Part shown: positions 18,701 through 26,979 of the stretch, piece after piece
How positions within the stretch are numbered: position 1 is the stretch's first letter
Layout of the letters: each line of letters opens with the position of its first letter
Assembly: GCF_900230225.1 (NCBI RefSeq)
Contig: NZ_OCNH01000001.1
Span: forward strand, 2,480,001-2,544,000
DNA from: Spirosoma fluviale
GTDB lineage: Bacteria > Bacteroidota > Bacteroidia > Cytophagales > Spirosomataceae
Length of the DNA stretch: 64,000 nt
Reading direction: 5' to 3'
Notes under the pieces: generated by a model
What the model was told of the DNA's origin: nothing
Database searches by the model: none
Seen by the model: only the letters and a program-made list of their open reading frames with translations
Program-made: the position numbers and the translations under genes

Positions 18701-19189
18701 GGGAATGCGTTTGTGTGGGGGTAAACTTCCGGAGTAGCAAACGAAAATATCCAGTTTGCCATCGCCGTTCACATCGGCCATGGAGACGCCCGTTCGCCAG
18801 GGGCCTTCGCGTCCGGCCACACCCGCCGTGGCGGTTACGTCTGTAAACTTCAGCCCCCCTTTGTTAATGTACAACTGGTTGGGCACCATGTTGCCGCTAA
18901 AGTAAATATCGTCCAGCCCATCGCCATTTAAGTCGCCTACTGCAACACCACCCCCATTATAGAAGTATTCATACATCAGCACATTTGTGTTGAGTCCTTC
19001 GGTCAAATTATTGGCAAAGGTAATCCCGGTTTGTTCGGGGCTTAGGGATGTGAACAGCGGTGGTCCCTCATTCTTCGTTGCCTCCTCACTTGACTTCGAC
19101 TGATTACACCCGGTTAGTGAAATGAGGCTGGTTAGGGCAATTAAATACGTAATCGTTTTCACGAAATCCGTTTTTTTAAGGATTGACAT
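15707..19189 (-). CDS. VCBS/FG-GAP repeat lipoprotein with ASPIC/UnbV domain (CRTAC family)
   Basis: This protein has about 1160 residues. The start at 19189 gives a lipoprotein signal ending LTGC (Cys28); the frame is open further upstream but that part is not protein-like. It carries many FG-GAP/VCBS blades with calcium-binding-type DxDxDG loops (DLNGDGLDDIYF, DVNGDGKLDIFV, DNDGDLDLIV). An ASPIC/UnbV segment lies near the middle (GLGTKVTLYRKGKQQF, then SPRLHFGLG), and a second propeller follows. In Bacteroidota these lipoproteins commonly sit beside SusC/SusD pairs and are thought to help bind glycans at the surface. A hairpin terminator lies between it and the SusD gene. Confidence 0.88.
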   Translation of the reverse strand: MSILKKTDFVKTITYLIALTSLISLTGCNQSKSSEEATKNEGPPLFTSLSPEQTGITFANNLTEGLNTNVLMYEYFYNGGGVAVGDLNGDGLDDIYFSGNMVPNQLYINKGGLKFTDVTATAGVAGREGPWRTGVSMADVNGDGKLDIFVCYSGSLPPHKRIPQLFINEGPDAQGVPHFSDQTAQYGLDKPQQSTQGAFFDYDLDGDLDLFLLNHNPRLLPILDPDATAAIMKQPNPEIGVRLLKNTGNRFDDITEKSGLSSSVLTYGLGIGVSDINGDGWPDMYISNDYGVPDYLYINNQGGRAGGPVFTNQLKASIGHTSNFSMGNAVVDVNNDSRPDIFTLDMLPEDNRRQKLLMAPDNYEKFDLSVQSGFHYQHMRNMLQINEGIIGSRLGTKGHSSTAVAPLFSETGQLAGISNTDWSWSPLFADYDNDGWKDLYITNGYVRDYTNLDFLKFMTDYMQNRPANFRREDVLELVHRIPSSNVMNYMFRNRGSEQGDEVTFTNVGADWGLTQASNSTGAAYADLDNDGDLDLIVNNTNQPAFVFKNEANTLRKHHYLALQLAGGQGNTQGLGTKVTLYRKGKQQFLEQMPTSGYQSSMSPRLHFGLGTDPLIDSLRIVWPTGKQQLLTGVKADQLLKLDEKDAVTPYKKPTPAPGLFQEVKSPVAFADPARRINDFKRQPLLVNSQSFNGPCLVKADVNGDGREDIYAGGSSGQAGALFIQQASGQFSQLTQPAFEADKLCNNADAAFFDANADGFPDLYVCSGGYADLEIGNDLRLLDRLYLNDGKGKFTKSPNALPAMQTSAGCVRVADVNADGRPDLFIGGRVVPGRYPETPRSYLLVNAGKGPDGQPKFTDQTAQLAPMLSTLGMVTDAAWTDLNGDRKPELVIVGEWMPVTVLGIEKGGNSVQLVDQTKTYFEKEYRGWWNKLLVDDINGDSKPDLVIGNQGLNTQCRASDKEPAELIYKDFDNNGKVDPILCFYVQGKSYPHATRDELLDQLGMLRHRFTNFESYSNATLTDVFTESELSGSNKLTANQLTTSVFVSSAGGKLVGKTLPLAVQAAPIFALTVLDFNHDGRKDLLLCGNATQARLRFGRSEANAGLLLEGDGKGGFRVVPQSRSGLKLTGDVRSILPVASTNTFVFGISQQAVQAYQLAGTK

Positions 19190-19270
19190 GGTTAGAAAGT
19201 TACAGTCACGGGCGGTGCTTGTCATAGAAGAGCCGACATTGAAACCCAAAATCCTATAAAAATAAACTAA

Positions 19271-19304
19271 AAAAATGCCAGTACCCGAGGGTACTGGCAT
19301 TTTT
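19271..19304 (-). terminator. Rho-independent terminator after susC-susD pair 1
   Basis: A perfect 16-bp inverted repeat (AAAAATGCCAGTACCC / GGGTACTGGCATTTTT) has a 2-nt spacer and is read as a U-run on the minus strand. It sits 25 bp past the SusD stop. It would separate the SusCD transcript from the VCBS lipoprotein gene. Confidence 0.88.
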
Positions 19305-19328
19305 TGTAGTTGAGTTGGTTTAAAACTC

Positions 19329-21179
19329 TTATTGGTAGCCTGGGTTCTGTACCAGTTTATTGTTCCGGTTGATCTCGTCCCGGTTAATGGGCAGGAAGTA
19401 AATCTTGTCGGCCCACTTGCGGTTCTCCTTACCCACACCCAGATCCTGTACACTGTACGAATACGTGTAGTTCTCCTTGCTGTATTTGTAAGTGGTCACC
19501 GTCTTGCCCGGCTTGAGCTTGCCTGTAATCGTGATGATCTTGGCCTGACTGCCCAGGGCCGTCGGCGCGATCATCCACCGACGAACGTCGTAGAAACGCT
19601 GATCTTCAAAAAGCATCTCGATGTTCCGCTCGTTCTGGTAACGGGCCACCAGAGCCGCTCCCGACTCGGTGATTGCAGGCATGCCCACCCGGAAACGAAT
19701 CTTGTTGATCCAGTTCTTGGCTTCCGCTTCCTGACCCAGGGCCATACACGCTTCGGCATAGTTCAGCACCACTTCGGTGAACCGAATCTGAATCGATGGC
19801 ACCTCCTGACGAATGTTCTGATCCACCAGCGTAGGGTCCGGATCCATGAACTTCCGAATCGCATACCCCGTCCAGGTTCCATTCCAGTTCTCGATGGAAC
19901 TGTTACGGGTATCCAGACCTGAGAATTTGCTTGGGCTAGCCGAGCTACCCACTTCGTATTCACCCATCTGAATCTGACCGGCCGGGTCGATCCCCGCGCC
20001 ATCGGGCGTACGAGGCTTCCACTGCGCACCGTCAAACAAAATCGACGCGTAGAAACGAGGGTCACGATTTTCGTAAGGCGAGGCAGCCTGCGCCGGATTC
20101 TTCCAATCGAACTTGCTGCCATCCATCATCTCATAGCTGTCAACCAACTGCTGAGTCGGCTGACTCGATGTCCAACCATGGTAACCGTTGGGCATGTTGT
20201 TGCGGGGGTACCAAGAACCCCAATCGTCAAACGAGGCCCGAATGTAGTACTTCAGGAAGATCCCGTCAGCCTCACCCCCGTTGCGGGACAGATACAGGTT
20301 GATGTAGTTCTGCTGCCCCTCAGCCGCCGAAACCGGCGCCGTCAGGTTGAGCTTATAGCCGTACTGGTTGAGATCCATCACCGCTTTAGCCGCATCTTTG
20401 GCTTTCTGCCAGCGCGCCGTGCGGTCACCGCTCACGTAGCCCAGCAATTCGGGCTTGGTGAAGCTGGCGATCACGCTCGACTTGGCTTTGGCCGTTGGAA
20501 CGTCGTACAGATCACTGGCAGCATACAGCAACACCCGGGCTTTAAGGGCTAAAGCGGCCCCCTGAGTAGCCCGGCCAGCAGCCAGATTCTTGCCTTTGAG
20601 CAGGATAGCCGCCGAGTCCAGATCACTCACGATGGCGTTGACGCACTCCTCGTAGGTGTTACGGGCGATGGTGAAGTCGGGGTTGTCCAGCGTGTAGGGC
20701 GACTTGATGATGGGGATACCACCGTAGTAACGCAGCAGCTGGTTGTAGAAGTAGCCCCGCATGAAGTACATCTCCCCTTTCATCCGGTCGGCAACAGTAG
20801 CGTTGTCGAACTGAGGTTTGGCCAGGTTGGCCAGGGCGATGTTCGCGGCCCGGATACGGGCGTAAAGGGTACCCCATTCCATCGTACTTTTAACGGTACC
20901 CGTGTTGGAAGGGCTCACGTTAGCTTCGTTGACGTCCTGCTTGCCGAAGCTGTAGAGGGCGTTGTCGGTCTGGCAGTCCAGACTCATCTGGTCCAGGATA
21001 CCGTCACGTATACCATTGTAAACGTCGGTTACAAAGGCTTCGGCCAGGGCCTGGTCAGACCAGACGGCTCCCCCCGAGACCTTATCGAGGGGTTTGGTGT
21101 TAAGGAAATCGCTATTACAGGCTATCAGCGTTACGCCCAGAAAAAGGCAGAACGATAAGCTTTTAAATATGTAGTTCAT
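19329..21179 (-). CDS. SusD/RagB-family nutrient-binding outer-membrane lipoprotein (copy 1)
   Basis: This 616-residue protein starts with a lipobox LIAC (Cys21) followed by the typical SusD start NSDFLNTKPLDKVSG. It contains the TPR-like helices (MKGEMYFMRGYFYNQLLRYYGGIP is the hallmark region) and the C-terminal YAEACMALGQEAEAKNWINK and RNIEMLFEDQRFYDVRRW motifs. SusD proteins lie on the cell surface as a lid over the SusC barrel and bind the incoming glycan or peptide. It directly follows its SusC (19 bp). It is nearly the same length as copy 2 at 25108-26961 and clearly duplicated with it. The ligand is unknown. Confidence 0.95.
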   Translation of the reverse strand: MNYIFKSLSFCLFLGVTLIACNSDFLNTKPLDKVSGGAVWSDQALAEAFVTDVYNGIRDGILDQMSLDCQTDNALYSFGKQDVNEANVSPSNTGTVKSTMEWGTLYARIRAANIALANLAKPQFDNATVADRMKGEMYFMRGYFYNQLLRYYGGIPIIKSPYTLDNPDFTIARNTYEECVNAIVSDLDSAAILLKGKNLAAGRATQGAALALKARVLLYAASDLYDVPTAKAKSSVIASFTKPELLGYVSGDRTARWQKAKDAAKAVMDLNQYGYKLNLTAPVSAAEGQQNYINLYLSRNGGEADGIFLKYYIRASFDDWGSWYPRNNMPNGYHGWTSSQPTQQLVDSYEMMDGSKFDWKNPAQAASPYENRDPRFYASILFDGAQWKPRTPDGAGIDPAGQIQMGEYEVGSSASPSKFSGLDTRNSSIENWNGTWTGYAIRKFMDPDPTLVDQNIRQEVPSIQIRFTEVVLNYAEACMALGQEAEAKNWINKIRFRVGMPAITESGAALVARYQNERNIEMLFEDQRFYDVRRWMIAPTALGSQAKIITITGKLKPGKTVTTYKYSKENYTYSYSVQDLGVGKENRKWADKIYFLPINRDEINRNNKLVQNPGYQ

Positions 21180-21198
21180 AAAAAATCGAATTAATCAG

Positions 21199-24100
21199 TT
21201 AGAAACTAACGGATACCCCTGTGTTGATAACCCGTGCCTGAGGATAGTACTGTGCGCTACCGCTGGTCGACTCAGGATCGAACAGTCCTTTCATAGCTGG
21301 TGCATACGTGATCAGGTTCAGTCCGTTGACGTATACCCGCAGGTTGTTCAGGCCAATTTTGCTACCAATCGTGCTTGGCAGCGTATAGCCTAATTCCAGG
21401 TTTTTCAGACGAGCGTAATCGGTGCTCTTCAACCAGTAGCTGGTACCGTTGGAGAAGTACTGGTTGCTGCGGTCAACGATGCGGGGATTAACCGTGCTTG
21501 GGTTATCGACCGTCCACCGGTTGTCATAGCTCCAGGCCAGGAAGTTACCAATCGTGCCCGACTCCGTTTGCAGGAAGATCTGACCACCAGCGGAGGCTTG
21601 AACCAGCACACTCAGGTCAAAATTCTTATACCGCAGGCTGGCGTTGAGACCACCCTGGAAACGAGGCTGGTTGTTGCGGTCGGCCCGTACACGGTCATCG
21701 CCGTTGATCTTGCCATCGCCATTGATGTCCTTCAGCTTCATGTCGCCAGGACGTAGCAGACTGGCTCCTACACCGCTGTAATCCAGCTTATTGGCATCAA
21801 TGTCGGCCTGGGTGGAGAAGATGCCCTCATACTGGTACAACAACGTACCATTTTGCTGATTTGGATCGTTTACGTTACTTGGGATAGGCTTACCCGTCGA
21901 ACGCTGCCATTCTGGTGCACCCGGCGTTTCATCCCAGAAGGTGATTTCGTTCTTGGCATAACCGCCATTGACGCTAACGCTATACTTTAGGCCACCGCTC
22001 GTTTGGCCGTTATAGCCAATATTGAACTCGTACCCTTTGTTGGTCACTTTACCAATGTTGGTAGCGGGCAGGGTCATCCCCGTTGTCTGAGGGATGGAAG
22101 CACTCTTACGCCACAGGATGTTGGAACGCTTGTTCTGGAAAACGTCAAACTCGAAGAAGATCTTTCCGTTCAACAGCGAGCCTTCCAGACCGATGTCGGC
22201 GTTGTTGGCAACCTCCCAGGTCAGCGTTGGGTTAGGCACGCCGTTCTCATAGAGCGTCTGCGACACCTGACCACCCGTTACGTAACCCCAGTTCGAGTTG
22301 ACTACGTCGCCGTAGGCGTACGTCGGCAGGTAATCGTACTCACGGAGAGCGCCGTTGAAGTACACCTGGTCGTTACCCAATTGTCCCCACGAAGCCCGTA
22401 GTTTCAGTGAACTTACCGCTGGCATACTTTTCTTAAAGAACTCTTCTTCCGAAATACGCCAGCCCGCCGTTACCCCCGGGAAGAAGCCCCAGCGGCTTGC
22501 CGAAGGGAACATGTAGGAACCATCATAGCGCCACAGGAATTCGGCCAGGTACTTCTCTTTGTAGTTGTAACCCGCCCGACCAAAGTAGCTCATGCGTGCC
22601 CGCTCCCAGGCGGCCGTCGTGTTGGCGTTTTTCTCAGCGCTACCACCGGCAAACAGCTGGTCGATGGCCGTGGAGGCAAAGTATCTGCGGAAGCCCGAGA
22701 AACCGCTGGAATTGGACTGTTCTTTGGTGATACCCGCCAGTAGCGTCAGAGCATGGTTACCGCCGAAGACATGATCGTAAGAAAGAATACCCGACAGCAG
22801 CGAGTTAAACTGGTCGTTGGTGTACTGGTTCAGCGTTGCCTGAGCAGGTCCTTTCTGAACGCGTTGCAGTAATGGTTGCTTGTTAGCATCGTAGGAGGTG
22901 TAATCCCAGCTGTAAACAAACCAGGGTGTCTGCCAGGTTTTTCCCTGCTGGATGTATTTATCCAGCGCAACACTACCAACGAATTTCAAACCTGCAATCC
23001 ATGGGTTTGTTACCGTTACGCTCGCATTGCTTTGTACATAGTACCGGGTATCCTTATCGTAACCTGTAGCATCTGTCGTTACCAGTACGGGCTGCTGTCC
23101 GTTCTCGATATCCGGCGCAGGCTGACCGTTGGGCCAGAAGGCGGGTTTGTTGGGATAGCCCCGCATCAGCATCCGGAAGATGGCCCCCGCCCCTACCGTA
23201 GGGAAGAACCGGTTTTCCTGACGACCAACCACTCCAACAACTGTGTTAATGTATTTATTGACTTTAGCGTCCAGGTTGATCCGGAAGTCATACTGCTTAT
23301 AACCCGTGGCCGAGTTCTTGTAGTAGCCATCCTGATTCTGGTAGTTGAGAGAGGTCAAATACTTTACATTGTCATTGCCACCCACCAGTTGTAAGGTATG
23401 ACGCGTTTGAGGAGACCAGGTTTTCAGAGCCGCCCCGAACCAGTCGGTGTTGGGATGACCCCAGGGATCTGAACCGTCCTGATACTTTTTCATATCATCA
23501 GGTGTGAAAGCCGCCTTGGCAATCGACCCGTTGTCAGGACGTGTGTAGCTACCCGTAGCTTTGAAAGCCGCATTGGCATCTTTCCAGTACTGAGAGGGTA
23601 GGTTATAGACGTTGATCTCGTTGTTCAACTCGGCATACTGCGATGCAGTCGCCATTTTAGGAATTACGGTTGCCTGAGAAAATCCCTGGTTGAAGCTGTA
23701 TGAAATATCGGGCTTACCTGTTTTCCCCCGTTTGGTCGTTACCAGGATAACCCCGTTAGCCGCCCGCGAGCCGTAGATGGCTGCCGATGCATCTTTCAAC
23801 ACCGAGATGCTTTCAATATCATTCGGATTCAAGCGGTCGATACCCCCGGCACGGGCGGGTACACCGTCGATAACGATCAGGGCGTCGTTGTTTCCCAGCG
23901 TGTTCGAACCCCGGATTTTGATGGCAGCTCCATCATAGCCCGGCTCACCGCTGGCGTTGGTGGCAATAACGCCCGGCATCCGACCAGCAATCGAGTTGGA
24001 AAGGTTGACCGCTGGCGACTTGATCAGCTCACTTCCTTTAACGGTAGCAACCGAACCCGTAACGGTCTCTTTCTTTTGCTCTCCATAACCTACTACGATT

Positions 24101-24486
24101 ACTTCGTTCAGCATTTTATCGTCTGAAGCGAGTGTAATGTTAATGGTAGACCGGTTGTTAGCGGGTACTTCCTGACTCAGGAAGCCAATGTAGGAAAAAA
24201 CCAGCGTCTCATTCCCTTTAGCCAAATTAAGGGTATAATCACCCTGTGCGGCCGAAACCGTACCCATCGTCGTTCCTTTTACCACGATACTTACCCCCGG
24301 CAGCGCCAGTCCCTGCGCATCGACAACCTTACCCGAAACTTTGGTCTGGGCGTAGGCACCTACCGAGACCAACAGGCTCAGAAGGAATAAGGAACAAAAC
24401 GCGAATCGTCGACTGACGTCCGCGTTTGTCAGGGAAGCCCCTACTCTGAACAAGAGGAGCTTTTCTTGTGTAAACATTTTCTGCAT
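21199..24486 (-). CDS. SusC/RagA-family TonB-linked outer-membrane transporter (copy 1)
   Basis: This is a 1095-residue protein. A signal peptide (hydrophobic about residues 29-46, ending AYAQ) leads into a carboxypeptidase-regulatory-like beta-sandwich (VSGKVVDAQGLALPGVSIVV). The TonB plug follows (VVGYGEQKKETVTG), with the SusC signature DGVPAR...LKDASAAIYGSRAANG and a C-terminal beta-barrel ending in aromatic VSF. It imports the SusD-captured substrate with TonB-ExbBD energy. The start at 24486 is supported by alignment with the second copy: FTQ follows at the same place and an upstream 14-bp motif lies at the same distance. It forms one operon with SusD copy 1. Confidence 0.96.
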   Translation of the reverse strand: MQKMFTQEKLLLFRVGASLTNADVSRRFAFCSLFLLSLLVSVGAYAQTKVSGKVVDAQGLALPGVSIVVKGTTMGTVSAAQGDYTLNLAKGNETLVFSYIGFLSQEVPANNRSTINITLASDDKMLNEVIVVGYGEQKKETVTGSVATVKGSELIKSPAVNLSNSIAGRMPGVIATNASGEPGYDGAAIKIRGSNTLGNNDALIVIDGVPARAGGIDRLNPNDIESISVLKDASAAIYGSRAANGVILVTTKRGKTGKPDISYSFNQGFSQATVIPKMATASQYAELNNEINVYNLPSQYWKDANAAFKATGSYTRPDNGSIAKAAFTPDDMKKYQDGSDPWGHPNTDWFGAALKTWSPQTRHTLQLVGGNDNVKYLTSLNYQNQDGYYKNSATGYKQYDFRINLDAKVNKYINTVVGVVGRQENRFFPTVGAGAIFRMLMRGYPNKPAFWPNGQPAPDIENGQQPVLVTTDATGYDKDTRYYVQSNASVTVTNPWIAGLKFVGSVALDKYIQQGKTWQTPWFVYSWDYTSYDANKQPLLQRVQKGPAQATLNQYTNDQFNSLLSGILSYDHVFGGNHALTLLAGITKEQSNSSGFSGFRRYFASTAIDQLFAGGSAEKNANTTAAWERARMSYFGRAGYNYKEKYLAEFLWRYDGSYMFPSASRWGFFPGVTAGWRISEEEFFKKSMPAVSSLKLRASWGQLGNDQVYFNGALREYDYLPTYAYGDVVNSNWGYVTGGQVSQTLYENGVPNPTLTWEVANNADIGLEGSLLNGKIFFEFDVFQNKRSNILWRKSASIPQTTGMTLPATNIGKVTNKGYEFNIGYNGQTSGGLKYSVSVNGGYAKNEITFWDETPGAPEWQRSTGKPIPSNVNDPNQQNGTLLYQYEGIFSTQADIDANKLDYSGVGASLLRPGDMKLKDINGDGKINGDDRVRADRNNQPRFQGGLNASLRYKNFDLSVLVQASAGGQIFLQTESGTIGNFLAWSYDNRWTVDNPSTVNPRIVDRSNQYFSNGTSYWLKSTDYARLKNLELGYTLPSTIGSKIGLNNLRVYVNGLNLITYAPAMKGLFDPESTSGSAQYYPQARVINTGVSVSF

Positions 24487-24575
24487 GATAAACCTGTTTT
24501 TAATAGAGATTCACTAGAGCCCAAAGCTTGGTGCATGAGTGTTTCTACCTATCAATTATTATCCAATGCCTAACT

Positions 24576-24589
24576 TATTTTAACATTAA
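24576..24589 (-). promoter_or_regulatory. Conserved 14-bp element upstream of susC copy 1
   Basis: The plus-strand sequence TATTTTAACATTAA lies exactly 90 bp upstream of the SusC start. The identical 14-mer is found 90 bp upstream of the second SusC start, although much of the surrounding leader has diverged. It could be part of a promoter or a regulator site. It is seen twice only, so the function is inferred. Confidence 0.5.
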
Positions 24590-24957
24590 TTATTGAAATC
24601 AGGCAAATTTTCAGGTAAATACCGATTAGAAGATACTAAAGTCGATTGTAGGTTATACTTATGATATACTATATGATACTACTTACACTTGTATGAGTAG
24701 TAAGTCTATATACTAAGAAGTAAATTCCATTGATCTAGGAGAGACCATCGGCGCTTTTAGGGATGGTGTTGGTCAGAAAAGGTCTACAGCAACAAGTATG
24801 TATCTATATATATAGAACTCGTTATAATTTCCAGCTAAAGATAAATTCGAGCTAAGAGGGCGGTCTATTGTGTCCTTCGATTGCTAATTAGATTAAAATC
24901 AGTCAATATGGGTAGTTTCTATAAGGGAAGGAGCACAGGCCAGCCCTAACAACCCAG
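24590..24957. other. AT-rich spacer between the two susCD units
   Basis: This stretch shows no gene. It is AT-rich with several TATATA-type runs, and probably holds the promoter of SusCD unit 1. I see no riboswitch or tRNA in it. Confidence 0.5.
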
Positions 24958-25017
24958 CTCCTTTAAACAATAAAGCGGTACCGAGATTTCTCAGTACCGC
25001 TTTATTGTTTAAAGGAG
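24958..25017. terminator. Long inverted repeat, likely terminator of susCD unit 2
   Basis: A perfect 24-bp inverted repeat has its arms at 24958-24981 and 24994-25017. Part of the 12-nt spacer pairs further (CGAG/CTCA with one mismatch). The core is GC-rich (AGCGGTAC) and the outer arms are A/T-rich, so the hairpin could terminate in both directions. It lies about 90 bp beyond the SusD copy 2 stop. Confidence 0.65.
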
Positions 25018-25107
25018 CCTCTGTAATAAAGTCAGCCTTGGGTTCACTCCTGCTTACACTTTGTGAGTTCAGCAACTACAGCGTATTTCAGAGAGTGTTC
25101 TTAGGCG

Positions 25108-26961
25108 CTATTCATAGCCCGGATTCTGCACCAGTTTGTTGTTCCGGTTGATCTCATCGCGGCTGATGGGCAGGAAATAGATCTTATCCGCCCATCTGCG
25201 GTTCTCCTTACCCGTGCCCAGGTCCTGTACATTATACGAGTACGTATAGTTCTCCTTGCTGTACTTGTAGGTGGTTACGGTCTTACCCGGTTTGAGTTTA
25301 CCCGTAATTGAAATAATCCGGGCTTGCTGGCCAAGTACGGCTGGCGCAATCATCCACCGGCGAACATCGTAGAAACGCTGATCTTCCAGGAACATTTCAA
25401 CGTTTCGTTCATTCTGGTAGCGCGCCACCAGGGCAGCACCCGACTCGGTGATGGCGGGCATGCCTACCCGAAAGCGAACGGCATTGATCCATGTTCTGGC
25501 TTCTGCTTCCTGCCCCAGCATCAGACAGGCTTCAGCGTAGTTCAGAACAACTTCCGTAAAGCGAATCTGAATCGAAGGAATTTCCTGGCGAATGTTCTGA
25601 TCCACAATTGACGGGTCGGTATTGAAAAACTTGCGGATGGCGTAACCTGTCCAGGTACCGTTCCAGTTTTCAATGGTACTGTTACGCGTATCAAGACCCG
25701 AGAACTTGGTTGGAGCCGCAGAGGAGCCTACCTCGTATTCCCCCATCTGAATCTGTCCGAAGGGATCAATACCGGCGCCATCGGGCGTGCGGGGTTTCCA
25801 TTGCGCACCATCATACAGGATAGAGGCATAGAAGCGGGGATCGCGGTTTTCATAGGGAGCTGCGGCATGGACCGGATTACTCCAGCTGAACTTAGTACCA
25901 TCCATCATCTCATAGTTATCCACCATCTGCTGGGTCGGTTCGCTGGAGGTCCAGCCATGGTATCCGTTAGGCATATTGTTACGCGGAAACCAGGAACCCC
26001 AGTCGTCGTTGGATGCCCTGATGTAATATTTCAGAAAAATACCATCGGCTTCGCCCCCGTTTTGCGACAAAGACAGGTTAACATAGTTCTGCTGTCCTTC
26101 AGCCGCCGTAACAGGGGCGGCCAGGTTAAGCTTGTAACCATACTGGTTCAGATCCATCACCGCCTTGGCCGCATCCTTGGCTTTCTGCCAGCGTGCCGTC
26201 CGGTCGCCACTCACATAGCCCAGCAGTTCGGGCTTGGTGAAGCTGGCGATCACCGTCGACTTGGCTTTTGCCGTCGGAATGTCGTGGAGGTCACTGGCGG
26301 CATACAACAGCACCCGTGATTTGAGGGCCAAGGCAGCGCCCTGGGTGGCTCGGCCAGCCTGCATGCTCCGGCCTTTCAACAGCGTAGAAGCCGAATCCAG
26401 ATCGGCAACGATGCCATTAACGCACTCTTCATACGTGTTACGAGCAACCGTAAAATCCGGCTCATCCAGCGTATAGGGCGTTTTGATCATAGGGATGGCC
26501 CCATAGTAACGCAATAACTGGTTATACAGGTAGGCGCGCATAAAGTACATTTCACCGCGCATTCGTCCGGCCAGATCACCACTGTTATCAAATGTAGGTT
26601 TGGCTAATTTCGCCAGGGCAATGTTGGCAGCCCGAATTCGGGCATAAACAGCACCCCATTCCATCGTACTTTTGATCGTACCCGTGTTGGAAGGGCTGAC
26701 GTTTGCTTCATTGACATCCTGTTTACCAAAACTGTACAAAGCGTTGTCTGTCTGACAGTCCAGGCTCATTTGATCCAGCAAGCCATCCCGAATACCGTTG
26801 TATACATCGGTAACGAAGGCTTCCGAAAGGGCACGATCGGCCCAAACGGCATCACCTGATACTTTATCAAGGGGTTGTGTATTGAGAAAATCACTGTTAC
26901 AGGCGACCATCGTTGTGCCCAACAGCAGACTAAACGATATGCACTTCGCTATATAATTCAT
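25108..26961 (-). CDS. SusD/RagB-family outer-membrane lipoprotein (copy 2)
   Basis: This roughly 617-residue protein is a close paralogue of the SusD at 19329-21179, with the same lipobox position (MVACNSDFLNTQPLDKVSG) and near-identical blocks throughout. Copy-specific changes are scattered, for example LSQNGGEADG versus LSRNGGEADG. The ATG at 26961 (MNYIAK) is used because it aligns with copy 1; an in-frame ATG lies 18 bp upstream. It begins 18 bp after SusC copy 2. Conservation is strong along the whole length, so both copies are probably functional and bind related ligands. Confidence 0.94.
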   Translation of the reverse strand: MNYIAKCISFSLLLGTTMVACNSDFLNTQPLDKVSGDAVWADRALSEAFVTDVYNGIRDGLLDQMSLDCQTDNALYSFGKQDVNEANVSPSNTGTIKSTMEWGAVYARIRAANIALAKLAKPTFDNSGDLAGRMRGEMYFMRAYLYNQLLRYYGAIPMIKTPYTLDEPDFTVARNTYEECVNGIVADLDSASTLLKGRSMQAGRATQGAALALKSRVLLYAASDLHDIPTAKAKSTVIASFTKPELLGYVSGDRTARWQKAKDAAKAVMDLNQYGYKLNLAAPVTAAEGQQNYVNLSLSQNGGEADGIFLKYYIRASNDDWGSWFPRNNMPNGYHGWTSSEPTQQMVDNYEMMDGTKFSWSNPVHAAAPYENRDPRFYASILYDGAQWKPRTPDGAGIDPFGQIQMGEYEVGSSAAPTKFSGLDTRNSTIENWNGTWTGYAIRKFFNTDPSIVDQNIRQEIPSIQIRFTEVVLNYAEACLMLGQEAEARTWINAVRFRVGMPAITESGAALVARYQNERNVEMFLEDQRFYDVRRWMIAPAVLGQQARIISITGKLKPGKTVTTYKYSKENYTYSYNVQDLGTGKENRRWADKIYFLPISRDEINRNNKLVQNPGYE

Positions 26962-26979
26962 ACTATTCTGATTAATCAT

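Noticed and set aside
19190..19453. 88-codon upstream extension of the VCBS lipoprotein
   Set aside because: It reads through the SusD terminator and overlaps the SusD gene end; the lipoprotein signal begins at 19189.
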